64,000 nucleotides of DNA. Source: Pirellulaceae bacterium. GTDB lineage: Bacteria > Planctomycetota > Planctomycetia > Pirellulales > Pirellulaceae. Shown piece after piece: positions 9,066 through 18,900 of the stretch. The stretch is taken from assembly GCA_029243025.1 (NCBI GenBank), contig JAQWSU010000018.1, positions 327,233 to 391,232 on the forward strand, written 5' to 3'. The translations under genes were made by a program, and so were the position numbers. The notes beneath the pieces were generated by a model that searched no databases, was not told where the DNA came from, and saw only the letters and a list, made by a program, of their open reading frames with translations. Numbering within the stretch: the stretch's first letter is position 1; each line of letters begins with the position of its first letter.

Positions 9066-9881
9066 CTATTTTCCCGACCGAGCAATGGGGGGAGCCGCGG
9101 AAGCCTGAGCTGGTAATCGCCGACGCAAAGGTCGGCAAACGTGTTGCACCACGTAAGCAGTCTCCGCCACCAATTGGTCAACTCGATTGCGAAGCACGGC
9201 AAAAGCAGCCAACGACGGAATGGCTACGATTAGTCCACCAACGGTGGTAACTAAGGCTTGATAAATGCCTTCCGCTAAGTCTCCCGCACCCGCAGCACCC
9301 TGGGTCGTCGCGACTCGCTGAAAGGCGAAAATCATGCCAGTCACAGTCCCTAACAAGCCCACCATCGGCGCGATGTTACCAATCACGGACAAATACTCAA
9401 TTTTCCTTAGGAGTCGGGCTGCCTGGTCGGCCAAGGCATCCTCCAAACCTTTTTCAACGGCAGGCCATCCCCCATCGGCTTCTGCCAACCCTTGCATCAA
9501 CACAAACGACAAAAACCCGGGACGACGTTTACATGCGTCAATCGCTTGCGAAAGATTGCCTGCCGTTAACTGCTTGCCGACTTCCTCTTCTAGTTCGGCA
9601 GGAATCAGTTCCTGGCGCCGAATTGTCAGCACATGCTCAAAGACCAAATAAGCCGCCGTCACCGAAAGAGCCAGCAACACAAAAATGATCGAACCGCCCA
9701 GCAATCCACCCGAAAAAACAATCTGCCACAAACCGCGAGGGACTTCCGCAGCAGTGGTTCCATCGCTCGGCTGTCCCATCAATGGTTGTGAGGCGGCAAG
9801 CAATAGGACGATCGCAGCAACCGACGAAACACAGCGGCGATGGAAAAGATACTTCATCAGACTCAAACAATCCGGTTTCAT
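9066..9881 (-). CDS. MotA/TolQ/ExbB proton channel family protein
   Basis: 271 residues. Either Met1 or Met9 could start; both give a hydrophobic N-terminal segment with a plausible signal peptide ending near SQPLMGQ, then a short periplasmic stretch and three further transmembrane helices. The family core is clear: GNIAPMVGLLGTVTGMIFAF near residue 170 and a helix rich in small residues starting at IYQALVTTVGGLI near 208, the parts that line the ion path in ExbB and TolQ. It powers a partner through the proton-motive force. The partner is most likely the vWA protein at the head of the operon. An extra signal-peptide-like N-terminus is common in ExbB relatives with a periplasmic extension. 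Confidence 0.9.
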   Translation of the reverse strand: MKPDCLSLMKYLFHRRCVSSVAAIVLLLAASQPLMGQPSDGTTAAEVPRGLWQIVFSGGLLGGSIIFVLLALSVTAAYLVFEHVLTIRRQELIPAELEEEVGKQLTAGNLSQAIDACKRRPGFLSFVLMQGLAEADGGWPAVEKGLEDALADQAARLLRKIEYLSVIGNIAPMVGLLGTVTGMIFAFQRVATTQGAAGAGDLAEGIYQALVTTVGGLIVAIPSLAAFAVLRNRVDQLVAETAYVVQHVCRPLRRRLPAQASAAPPIARSGK

Positions 9882-9999
9882 AGGTTAACAAGATTCAAAA
9901 TTCCGACGCGGCAGCATCTGCTGTTATCCCGATGTGTGATAGCAGGTCAATACCGATACACAGTGAAGCGTTAGGCGGCATGGCATTTCGCAACCCAAA

Positions 10000-11061
10000 C
10001 TAGCCAGCCGTTGTCAGGGTCATCACGCGTTGTTGAGCCTGAGTGGCTGACGAGGTATCGGGATAGTCCCGGATAATCTCGCGGTAGATACGCGCCGCAG
10101 CCGGTCGATTTCCGGCTTCCTCAAGCTGTCTCCCAGCCTGCCAAAGAGACTCCGCTGACAAATCGTACATCGCACTATACGCAATCGAAACCCTCATAAA
10201 TTCCAGAATGCTCCGATCACTCGCGCCATGTTTAGCCAAAGCTCGAGCCAAGACAAAATGCGGCCCACCACGCAACTCGAACGGCATCTGTTGCAACGCA
10301 CGAGGCCACTCGTGAAGCACAATGTCTTTGCGAGTGGTCACCAGTTGAGTTCTCCACAGCTGTGCATTCGCCAGCTGCTGTACACGTGAATCCCGCGATC
10401 TTTTCAATCCTTCCAATACGCGAATCGCTGCCGACCGCTTCGACGTTGACAATAACCAACTGGCGGCCATCAATTTTGCGACGGGCTGGGGGTCATCAAG
10501 CCACTTCGTCGCTTCTGTGGTCGCTTCACGATCAGGCTGCCAGGGTCGCCAAACGAGAGGAATGGCATCAAAATGCAACGTGCGTTGATCCTCCTTATAA
10601 AGAATCAGGAACATCGACCCGGCCGCACGGCGATTACCGAGATTGTTGTGACAGCGAATAATCTGAGCCAAGATTTCTCGCTTTAGCCAATTCCTTTCCT
10701 CTCGTCGAATCGCCTTTTGATAGGCGGAAAGGGCTGCTTTGTAGTTGCGTTCACCGAATCGAGCATCGGCTTGCGAATGCTCTGGTAACTGTTCGGACTC
10801 AACGCGTACAACACGCGCTCTTGGAATTTCAATTTCACGACCTTGTCGGGTCTGCATTTTCAAGGAGTCGGCATCGAAGCGAATGACTTCGCCCAAACGC
10901 GAAACCGGACGCTGCTGCCTGTCAAGCAAGATCACCCGATCCTCTGCCTGAACAGCTGCAACGGCCCACAACATCAAGCCAATCGTCAAGGCGCGCTTCA
11001 TCCACACCGATGGCCTTTGACGGCGAACTTTAAAACAAGAGATTTTTGGGAGACTCGCCAT
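10000..11061 (-). CDS. Secreted TPR-like protein of the vWA/ExbBD operon
   Basis: About 353 residues from ATG 11061; Met at 11001 would give a cleaner signal peptide (KR followed by a hydrophobic run ending AVQAED), so either start directs export. The mature part begins with a small beta-rich region (LLDRQQRP, then LKMQTRQGREIEIPRARVV), followed by TPR-like helical hairpins such as RFGERNYKAALSAYQKAI and a C-terminal GNRPAAARIYREIIRDYPDT repeat like those in YbgF/CpoB-type proteins. It follows the vWA gene by 7 bases and precedes exbB by 118 bases. TPR proteins of this sort act as periplasmic scaffolds of Tol-type systems; that role here is inference. Confidence 0.75.
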   Translation of the reverse strand: MASLPKISCFKVRRQRPSVWMKRALTIGLMLWAVAAVQAEDRVILLDRQQRPVSRLGEVIRFDADSLKMQTRQGREIEIPRARVVRVESEQLPEHSQADARFGERNYKAALSAYQKAIRREERNWLKREILAQIIRCHNNLGNRRAAGSMFLILYKEDQRTLHFDAIPLVWRPWQPDREATTEATKWLDDPQPVAKLMAASWLLSTSKRSAAIRVLEGLKRSRDSRVQQLANAQLWRTQLVTTRKDIVLHEWPRALQQMPFELRGGPHFVLARALAKHGASDRSILEFMRVSIAYSAMYDLSAESLWQAGRQLEEAGNRPAAARIYREIIRDYPDTSSATQAQQRVMTLTTAG

Positions 11062-11068
11062 AAGCCGG

Positions 11069-12064
11069 TTATTGATCTGGAAGTCTGCGTACGTCGACGT
11101 ACACATGCTGGCCCGCATTTTCCTTGGCGAGCCTGACAAGAAAATTGTTCGAATCATGCTGAGGCCCGTACCCAAATTCGATCGTGTTGATCGTTACCCC
11201 CCGATTCAACGAACGAATCCGTTGCAATTCGCCTTCGCTCAATCGCGGTTCATCCGCGTCGGTGAGAAAGAAGATCACATCCGGCTTCATCCCCAGGGCC
11301 AAACGCAATGCATCCAAATGTCGCGTTCCTCCCGTCGCATTGATGCCATAAACGAAATCCGTCGCCTCCTGCTTCGCGCTTTCAGTCCCAAAAACCAATC
11401 GGGGGGTGCCAACATTCGGTTGAAAGACCTTGGGACGCTCGTTGTAAAAGATTATTTGAAACTGACACGTATCATGCATTCCCTGCAAGCTGTTGATCAA
11501 CTCTCGTTTTGCGGACGCGAGAGGACGCCCTCCATAACCTTCCATGCTACCTGAGCGATCAAATACGTACAGAAACTTGGTCCCCGTGCCGGTCACGCCA
11601 AACACCGAGGTACTGACCTTCCCTGACAAACGATCTTGGGCTGCTGAACGCGAGCCGGCATCCCCCAAATCAGGAAGCGTAAGCGCTCCGGCTCCCACAC
11701 TCAACTCGGGCTCCGCCGGCAACACGTCCGATAAATCCACGGCCAATTCCGCCTCAGCGGGTAAAGCTTCTTCTGGCTGAAAAACGGGCGACTGCTCTGA
11801 AGCCTCCACTTCTTGAGCCTCTTCTGAAGTGAGATATTCCCGATCGCCGCTTGACTCCTTGACCAACGCAACCCCCACTGTTCGCTCCGACTCTCCCTGC
11901 GGTTGCTGGGGAGTAAACTGAAGGATCAGGACCAGAACGACAAAAAGACAAGTGTGGGTCAAAAGCGACAGACCCCAAGCGGGAAATCGTCGACCGCCGG
12001 TTGCGGTGGGCGGATGAATCGGATTTTCGGCAGATTCCCTGGCCGGCATAGCTTCCTCAAACAC
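11069..12064 (-). CDS. vWA-domain protein with TonB-like membrane anchor
   Basis: 331 residues. A cytoplasmic N-terminus of about 28 residues leads into one hydrophobic helix (about 29-50) containing Ser33 and His37 in the spacing SxxxH, the motif through which TonB contacts ExbB-ExbD. A Glu/Pro/Ala-rich periplasmic linker (about 55-130) follows, again as in TonB. The C-terminus is not a TonB domain but a von Willebrand A domain with a complete MIDAS: Asp169, Ser171 and Ser173 in DRSGSM, Thr247 in GGT and Asp269 in LTDAD. It heads an operon with a TPR protein, ExbB and two ExbDs. I infer a motor-driven protein that binds a partner through a metal-dependent vWA face. Motifs are seen; the role is inference. 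Confidence 0.85.
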   Translation of the reverse strand: MFEEAMPARESAENPIHPPTATGGRRFPAWGLSLLTHTCLFVVLVLILQFTPQQPQGESERTVGVALVKESSGDREYLTSEEAQEVEASEQSPVFQPEEALPAEAELAVDLSDVLPAEPELSVGAGALTLPDLGDAGSRSAAQDRLSGKVSTSVFGVTGTGTKFLYVFDRSGSMEGYGGRPLASAKRELINSLQGMHDTCQFQIIFYNERPKVFQPNVGTPRLVFGTESAKQEATDFVYGINATGGTRHLDALRLALGMKPDVIFFLTDADEPRLSEGELQRIRSLNRGVTINTIEFGYGPQHDSNNFLVRLAKENAGQHVYVDVRRLPDQ

Positions 12065-12356
12065 GAAGTCAGTAAAGAACTTACATCAAATTCAATTCTA
12101 GGACTCACCCCGCCAGGGGTCAACGGAATCAGGCAATTGAGCCTCTTCACCGCGCGGGCATCGGCAGTTCAATGATCGGTAATTCGCCGGAAAGAGAAGC
12201 GGACTGTTGCCCCCTCCCCTCTCGTTCGTGGACAGCTCACCGATATAATTCGACTCCACTGCGTCGGTTGATTACGTCATCAAAGGTCAAAGCATTACGT
12301 AGATAGACGCTTTCCCCTCTTTTTTCTTGCCATCAATTTCTGCGGAGGCCACTCGG

Positions 12357-12944
12357 TTGAAGATCGTCACGTTTCCTCATCCGACATTGCGTCACGAATC
12401 GCGAGCTATTCGACGGGTCGATGCCGGCTTGCGCGATATGATCACCCAGATGTTCGAATTAATGTACGAAGCCAACGGCATTGGCTTGGCAGCCAACCAA
12501 GTCGACCTGCCATTACGGTTTTTCATATGCAATTTGGCCGCGAAGGCAGGCGAAGGCGAGGAGTTGGTGTTCCTGAATCCATTGGTAAGCAAACCCAAGG
12601 GTTCGACCGAACGAGAAGAAGGCTGCCTCAGTCTGCCGGGCGTCTACGCACCGGTGATTCGCCCCGAACGTATCCGACTGCAGGCGTACCAATTGGATGG
12701 CCAAGAGATCGACGTGGAACTCGAAGGGCTAATGGCCCGCGTCGTTCAGCACGAGGTGGATCATTTGGATGGCGTGATGTTCACCGATCGACTAAGTGCC
12801 ACGCACGAGATGAATATCACACCCTTACTCGAAGAGTTCCAATTGGCTTTTGAAAGCGGGAGAAAGTCGGGAGAAATACGGCCTGATGAGGAAATCGCGG
12901 CAAGGTTGACACAGCTGGAAGAACAGTACGGCGAGCCCAAATGA
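12357..12944 (+). CDS. def: Peptide deformylase
   Basis: 195 residues. All three family motifs are present: GIGLAANQ at 41-48, EGCLS at 88-92 with the metal-binding Cys, and HEVDH near 136 with the two metal His and catalytic Glu. It removes the formyl group from nascent proteins. The start is TTG 12357, chosen because GGAGG lies 8 bases upstream and the protein then begins MKIVTFPHPTLR as is usual for the family; an upstream TTG at 12327 would place the Shine-Dalgarno inside the gene. fmt follows 35 bases later, the common def-fmt pairing. The C-terminal tail is slightly long and acidic. Confidence 0.95.
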   Translation: MKIVTFPHPTLRHESRAIRRVDAGLRDMITQMFELMYEANGIGLAANQVDLPLRFFICNLAAKAGEGEELVFLNPLVSKPKGSTEREEGCLSLPGVYAPVIRPERIRLQAYQLDGQEIDVELEGLMARVVQHEVDHLDGVMFTDRLSATHEMNITPLLEEFQLAFESGRKSGEIRPDEEIAARLTQLEEQYGEPK

Positions 12945-12979
12945 GCGGTCAACACCACTGCCGGACGAGGAGATAGTCG

Positions 12980-13939
12980 ATGCGAATCCTAATGATGGGC
13001 ACAGGCGGTTTCGCCATTCCGACATTCAAAGCGTTGCTTGAATCCGAGCACGAAGTGGTAGGATTAGTGACGCGACCACCGCGACCAATTCACGGACGTC
13101 GTGCATCGACGCCCTCCTCCAATCCGATGCGTGATCTGGCCGAGGAGCGTGGGCTGGCTGTGACGATGCCTGCTTCGATTAATGATGCCTCAGCGGTCGC
13201 GGAGCTTGCTGAACAGGCGATCGATTTACACATCGTTTGTGACTATGGCCAAATCCTATCAAACGCAGCACTTGCCACCGCTCGGTTGGGTGGCATCAAC
13301 CTCCACGCTTCTTTGCTACCCAAGTACCGCGGAGCAGCGCCGATCAATTGGGCGATCTACGAGGGTGAACCAATCACAGGGGTGACGGTGATCCACATGA
13401 CAGTCAAGTTGGACGCAGGGCCCAACTTGGTCCAACTCCAAACTGATATCGGCGAGACTGAAGATGCCATCGATCTAGAAGCCCGCTTAGCGGAAACAGG
13501 TGTTTCCGCCGTGCTGGCTGCGATCGGACAATTGGGCAACTGGAACGGGCAAAGCTCAATCGGCGAAATCCAAGATCCCCAGCAAGCCACCAAAGCTCCT
13601 CGCCTCAAGAAAAAAGATGGCCGTGTCGACTGGTCACGCACGGCCGACGAGATTTTCAACCAAGTTCGTGCCTTCCGCCCCTGGCCTGGAACCTACACGG
13701 AGTGGCAAACGGGAAAAAAAACCATGCGACTAGCCCTGAATGAAGTCGAAGTTGCGGCACCAATCGATCTGGAAGCAGCTCCTGGGCAAATCGGCTTTAT
13801 CGATCGATCGCAAACCGTCGTCGCCTGCGGAAAAGGTGGTCTTCGGCTGATCCAAGTCCAACCGGCGGGCAAAAAACCGATGCCAGTCGCCGATTTTCTC
13901 AGAGGCTCTCGACTGACCGTCGGAGACTCAATCGGTTGA
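12980..13939 (+). CDS. fmt: Methionyl-tRNA formyltransferase
   Basis: 319 residues. The formyl-transfer core is visible as NLHASLLPKYRGAAPINWAI near residue 105, with the catalytic Asn and His, followed by the Asp of DAGPNL near 143. A C-terminal OB-fold domain (from FNQVRAFRPWPGTYTEW) binds the initiator tRNA acceptor stem. GAGGAGA stands 7-8 bases before ATG 12980. It formylates Met-tRNAfMet in the cytoplasm and works upstream of peptide deformylase, encoded just before it. Confidence 0.95.
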   Translation: MRILMMGTGGFAIPTFKALLESEHEVVGLVTRPPRPIHGRRASTPSSNPMRDLAEERGLAVTMPASINDASAVAELAEQAIDLHIVCDYGQILSNAALATARLGGINLHASLLPKYRGAAPINWAIYEGEPITGVTVIHMTVKLDAGPNLVQLQTDIGETEDAIDLEARLAETGVSAVLAAIGQLGNWNGQSSIGEIQDPQQATKAPRLKKKDGRVDWSRTADEIFNQVRAFRPWPGTYTEWQTGKKTMRLALNEVEVAAPIDLEAAPGQIGFIDRSQTVVACGKGGLRLIQVQPAGKKPMPVADFLRGSRLTVGDSIG

Positions 13940-14129
13940 TCAAGCGGCGAATCGTCAACGAACCCACCCAGAATCCCCCTCGTCGATCACCGATCGTAAA
14001 TGGTAAGATATGGGCCCGGGTTTTACGGGCAACCGCCGCCAAAAGAGCGAAGAAGCAGCGCGGGCGGGTCGGTTGGTAAGCTTCGAGAGCGTTCTACAAC
14101 TTCTTGATGGATTCTGAGCCAGATTTGCC

Positions 14130-15563
14130 ATGACGAAGCGTCTGTATATTGAAACCGTTGGCTGCCAGATGAATATGCTGGACAGTGAGTTAGTCGTGGC
14201 AAGCCTGCGAAATCGCGGCTATGAATTAACCCAATCTCCAGACCAGGCCACTGCCATTCTGTTTAACACCTGCAGCGTCCGCCAACGGGCGGAAGACAAA
14301 GTCTACAGTGCTCTGGGAAGACTGAGGCGACTTAAGCAGGAACATCCCGGCAAAATTATCGGTGTCCTGGGATGTATGGCTCAAAAAGACCAAAAGCTCA
14401 TTTTCCAACGTGCGCCCTTCGTCGATGTTATCGTCGGCCCGGGACAATTACATCAGGTTCCGGATTTAATTGAGGAGGTTGAAGCGGGTAAGGGACGTCA
14501 GATTGAAGTCAGCTTAGGTCGCCGCGATGGATCGACCCAGCAAATCAAGCGGAGCCACGAGAGTTTTGATCCTTTACGGGATTCCGAGATGCGATCTTCC
14601 CCGTATCAGGCCTATGTCCGAATTCAAATCGGCTGCGACAAATTCTGCACCTACTGCATCGTTCCCATGGTTCGAGGTCCCGAGCAAGGACGCCCACCAG
14701 CACAGATTATCGAAGAGGCCAAAGCTTTGGCGGACCAGGGGTGCATGGAAATCACACTGCTGGGTCAAACGGTCAACAGCTACAAGCATGTCGAAGGCGG
14801 TCAGACTACACGACTCTCCGATCTGCTCTATCAATTACATGACATTTCAGGCATCGATCGCATCAAATTCGTGACAAGTTACCCCAAGGACATGGGTTAC
14901 GAACTCCTGCAAGCCGTACGTGATCTGCCGAAATGCTCGCCCTATCTTCATGTACCGGCTCAGAGTGGCTCCAATTCAGTGCTCGACCGCATGAAGCGAG
15001 GCTACACGGTCGAGGATTATCGGGAGATGATGGGCCGAATCCGAGAGACCATTCCCAACGCAGCCGTATCGAGCGACTTTATTGTTGGCTTTTGCGGTGA
15101 GACCGACGAGGATTTCCAGAAAACAGTCGAACTAGTCGAAGAATGTCGCTTCAAGAACAGCTTCATCTTTAAATACAGCGAGCGTCCTGGCACCAAAGGT
15201 GCTGAACACCTTCCGGATGATGTTCCACTCAGCGTCAAAAAAGAAAGAAACAATCAACTGCTCAAAGTCCAGAATACGATCAGTGAAGAAGAGAACCAAA
15301 AGTTCGTAGGGCAAGATGTCGATGTACTGGTCGAAGGACTCAGCAAAGCAGCCGAGGAGGCAGCGGCAAAAAGTGATCAACCGGCTCACGTCGTCCAGAT
15401 GATGGGACGGACCCATTGCGATCGCATCGTAGTGTTCGAGGGAAATCGTCGTCAGGCGGGACAGATCCTGCCCGTTTCCATCTATGAGGTCGGCCCCCAC
15501 ACCTTGTTCGGCCAAGTCGTGACCGACTGTGTTGGACCCGACGTTTACTCCCTTCAAATGTAA
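14130..15563 (+). CDS. miaB: tRNA-2-methylthio-N6-dimethylallyladenosine synthase MiaB
   Basis: 477 residues with the methylthiotransferase layout: N-terminal UPF0004 domain with cluster cysteines in GCQMN (Cys12), NTCSVR and LGCMAQ; a radical SAM domain with CDKFCTYC (CxxxCxxC) near residue 170; and a C-terminal TRAM domain (from QKFVGQDVDVLVEG). RSHESFDPLR near 150 is typical of MiaB against RimO or MtaB. It methylthiolates adenosine 37 of tRNAs that read codons starting with U. A possible insertion of Ala/Glu-rich residues (SKAAEEAAAKSD) lies within the TRAM region. Confidence 0.93.
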   Translation: MTKRLYIETVGCQMNMLDSELVVASLRNRGYELTQSPDQATAILFNTCSVRQRAEDKVYSALGRLRRLKQEHPGKIIGVLGCMAQKDQKLIFQRAPFVDVIVGPGQLHQVPDLIEEVEAGKGRQIEVSLGRRDGSTQQIKRSHESFDPLRDSEMRSSPYQAYVRIQIGCDKFCTYCIVPMVRGPEQGRPPAQIIEEAKALADQGCMEITLLGQTVNSYKHVEGGQTTRLSDLLYQLHDISGIDRIKFVTSYPKDMGYELLQAVRDLPKCSPYLHVPAQSGSNSVLDRMKRGYTVEDYREMMGRIRETIPNAAVSSDFIVGFCGETDEDFQKTVELVEECRFKNSFIFKYSERPGTKGAEHLPDDVPLSVKKERNNQLLKVQNTISEEENQKFVGQDVDVLVEGLSKAAEEAAAKSDQPAHVVQMMGRTHCDRIVVFEGNRRQAGQILPVSIYEVGPHTLFGQVVTDCVGPDVYSLQM

Positions 15564-15594
15564 TGCCGAGCGTTATTTTTTAGCGAGAAATGCG

Positions 15595-15876
15595 ATGCCC
15601 AAAGCTGTCTGGAACGGCGAAACAATTGCCGAATCGAAAGAGACAATTGTTGTCGAGGGAACTCATTACTTCCCGCGAAACACAATTCGAGAAAAATGCT
15701 TTCTCGAGAGTCCCACGACCACGGACTGCCCCTGGAAAGGTACCGCCAATTACTACCATATTGAGGTGGACGGTCAGACCAACGCCGACGCAGCTTGGTA
15801 CTATGCGGAGCCCAAATCAGAGGTGAGTCACATCCAGAATCACATTGCCTTTTGGAAAGGCGTCGAGGTCCGATAA
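15595..15876 (+). CDS. DUF427 family protein
   Basis: 93 residues, complete for a single DUF427 domain. Family features are the N-terminal KAVWNGETIAESK, YFPRNTI near residue 28 and the aromatic WKGTANYYHI near 48, ending with HIAFWKGVEV. A longer open frame exists upstream but overlaps the miaB end, so ATG 15595 was chosen. Structures of this family show a small beta-tent fold; the biochemical role is not established. It stands 31 bases after miaB and 100 bases before glnE on the same strand. Confidence 0.85.
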   Translation: MPKAVWNGETIAESKETIVVEGTHYFPRNTIREKCFLESPTTTDCPWKGTANYYHIEVDGQTNADAAWYYAEPKSEVSHIQNHIAFWKGVEVR

Positions 15877-15975
15877 CAACGGAAGCACGAACTAGCCGAT
15901 TGAGCCCGGGGAGGAACGATCCAGTATCTGGCTGCCCTTAGTCGCCGGCAGGACTTGGCGGAGTCTGCAGGTAGG

Positions 15976-18900
15976 ATGGCCCAATCGGTTTCGACGACGC
16001 AGAGCCCCCCTATGGACGTACAACAACTTGCTCCATTCTTGGAGAATCCGAAATCCGCTACCGAATGGCTCCGGTCTCTTGGAGTGATCGATGTCGAACG
16101 GGGGCACACGAATCTGCGTGAAATCGCTCGCCTCGACCCGGGCCTGAATCTCTTATCCCACGTTTGCGAGCGACTGGAAGAATTACTGCCGATCAGCAGT
16201 GACCCTGACTTGGCGTTGAATACGTTGGATCGATTCATCGCAAGCGTGCGAAGTCCTCTGGCATTGCTAACCTTGTTCGAGCAAGACCCTACAGCGTTGG
16301 CCACCCTGTTGCAACTTTTCGCGAGCAGTCGATTCCTTGGCGATGTCCTGGTCAACGACCCCGAATCATTTGAATTACTGCGGATCACCGAAGGTCAGCC
16401 GGCCAGTCGCCAACATTTGGTCGACGAACTGAAGTCCGAAATTGACACGCTGCAAGACCGTCGCATGGCGCTGACCGCCTTGCGACGACACAAGCGCCGC
16501 GAGACTCTTCGAATCGCCTACGGAGACCTGGTACGCCAACAACGACTGCCGATTGTCACCCAGCAGATCGCCTATTTGGCAGACGCCCTCTGCGAGTCGG
16601 CCTTGTCATTCGCTGAAAATCTCCTGAAGGCCAAATGGGGTACGCCTCGTAACAAAGACGGCACGCCCGCGAAGTTTGCCGTCATCTCGATGGGCAAATT
16701 AGGAGGTGTCGAACTGAATTACTCAAGCGACATTGACCTAATTTTCATCTTCGATGGCGACGGAAAAACAGACGGATCAAAACAAGTATCGAATACCGAA
16801 TTCTACGATCGGCTAGCGCAAGATTTCACCAAGTTGCTCACGGAAAATACGGAATTAGGGAGCGTCTACCGGGTTGATTTACGGCTCCGACCACACGGCA
16901 AACGAGGGCCCTTGGTCAACCGCCGAGACACCGCATTGCACTATTACGACGTGATGGGCCGAACCTGGGAAAGACAGGCGTTCGTCAAAGCTCGGCCAAC
17001 CGCGGGTGATTTAGAGTTGGGCAAAACATTTCTTAAGTCACTCGAGCCTTGGATCTATCGACGTTACTTGAATCGAGCGGATATTACCGGAGTCAAAGCG
17101 CTCAAACGGAGGATTGAACATCGGACTCGGCAAGAAGGAACCGACAATCGAAATATCAAGACAGGTCGAGGTGGAATTCGCGACATCGAATTTGTCATCC
17201 AATTTCTTCAACTTCTAAACGCGGGTGACCTTACCAAGTTGCGAACCGGGAACACCTTGGAAGCGATCACCCAATTAGCACAGGCTGAATGCCTGACATT
17301 GGAGGAGCGCACGATCCTGGAACGCAACTACACGTTTCTCCGTAAATTAGAACACTTGCTACAAATCATGCTCGATGTTCAGACTCACACGTTACCCGAG
17401 TCTGACACGGAACTCGCAAAACTTGCCATTCGCATGGGCTATACCAGCGAGAATCCAACTTACCTGGAAGACTTCAAACGCGAGTATCAACATTGCACCG
17501 AATCCAATCGCAAGATTCTCGATCACCTCCTACACGATGCGTTTGCCGACGATTCCGATACCGAACCCGAAGTCGATCTGGTACTTGACCCGGAGCCGCT
17601 GGCTGAGTTTATCGAACAGACCCTGAGTCGCTATGGATTCCGGGACGTCCAAGCGGCCTACAACAACTTGGTCGAATTATCCGTCGAACGGATCCGCTTT
17701 CTCTCGACCCGACGCTGCCGTCACTTTCTGGCCGCCATCGCCCCAGCATTACTGAAAGCGATCGGAAAGACGCCTGACCCGGATGGAGCACTACTCAATC
17801 TGTGCCAGGTAAGCGACTCGCTGGGCGGCAAGGGTGTGCTGTGGGAATTGTTTAGCTTTAGTCCACCATCGCTGCAGCTTTACGTGCGTTTGTGCGCAAC
17901 GGCACCTTACCTATCAGCCATTTTGACGAGTAATCCTGGCATGTTGGACGAGTTGATGGACTCGCTGATGATGAACAAGCTCGCCAACCCAAAAACGCTG
18001 CAGGATGATCTCATCGATCGCTGTCGTAACGCAGAAGACATCGAACCGATCCTCCACAGCTTCAAGAACGCTCAACATTTAAATGCGGGGGTTCGCGACA
18101 TTCTCGGGAAAGAGGATATTCGCAACACAACTGCTTTTTTGGCGGATGTTGCCGAAGTGTGTTTACATCAAATCGCCAATCTGGAATTCGACGCCTTACG
18201 TAGACGGTTTGGCGAACCGTGGCTCCAAGCCCAAGATCGGCCTTGCAGCCTAGTCATACTCGGCATGGGTAAGATTGGTGGTCGCGAGCCCAACTACCAC
18301 AGCGACTTGGACGTTGTCTTTCTTTATGAAGGGGAAGGCACGACCCGGCCCTTGCCCAATGAACGCGGCAACAGCACATCCAACCAACATTTCTTTAGCC
18401 AACTAGCACAGCGAATCACCAAACAAGTCAATCGTCTCGGCACCTATGGTCGACTGTACGAATTGGATGCAAGACTTCGCCCAAGTGGCAAGAGCGGAGC
18501 TTTGGCGGTATCATTCAACGCCTTCGAACGATATTTCACCGAAGGTCGGGGACAACTCTGGGAACGACAAGCGCTCTGCCGAGCCCGCCCGCTGTACGGA
18601 ACGGATGAAGCACGAGCATCGACTTTGAAGCTCGTCAACCACATCGTGACTCAGCCGGCTTGGCAGGATGACTTTGCCGATCAAATCTTTGAAATGCGAC
18701 GTCGCATGGAAGAAACAGCTTCTGCTCGCAACTTGAAGCGAAGCCCGGGTGGTATTGTTGACATCGAGTTTTTGGCGCAAATGCTGCAAATGAAATTCGC
18801 AGTTGAGTCACCCAACGTCATGCAGCCTGGCACGATCGAAGCACTGACTGAACTCAAACAGGCTGGCCACCTAGACGTGCAAACGGCCGAAGAGCTCTGC

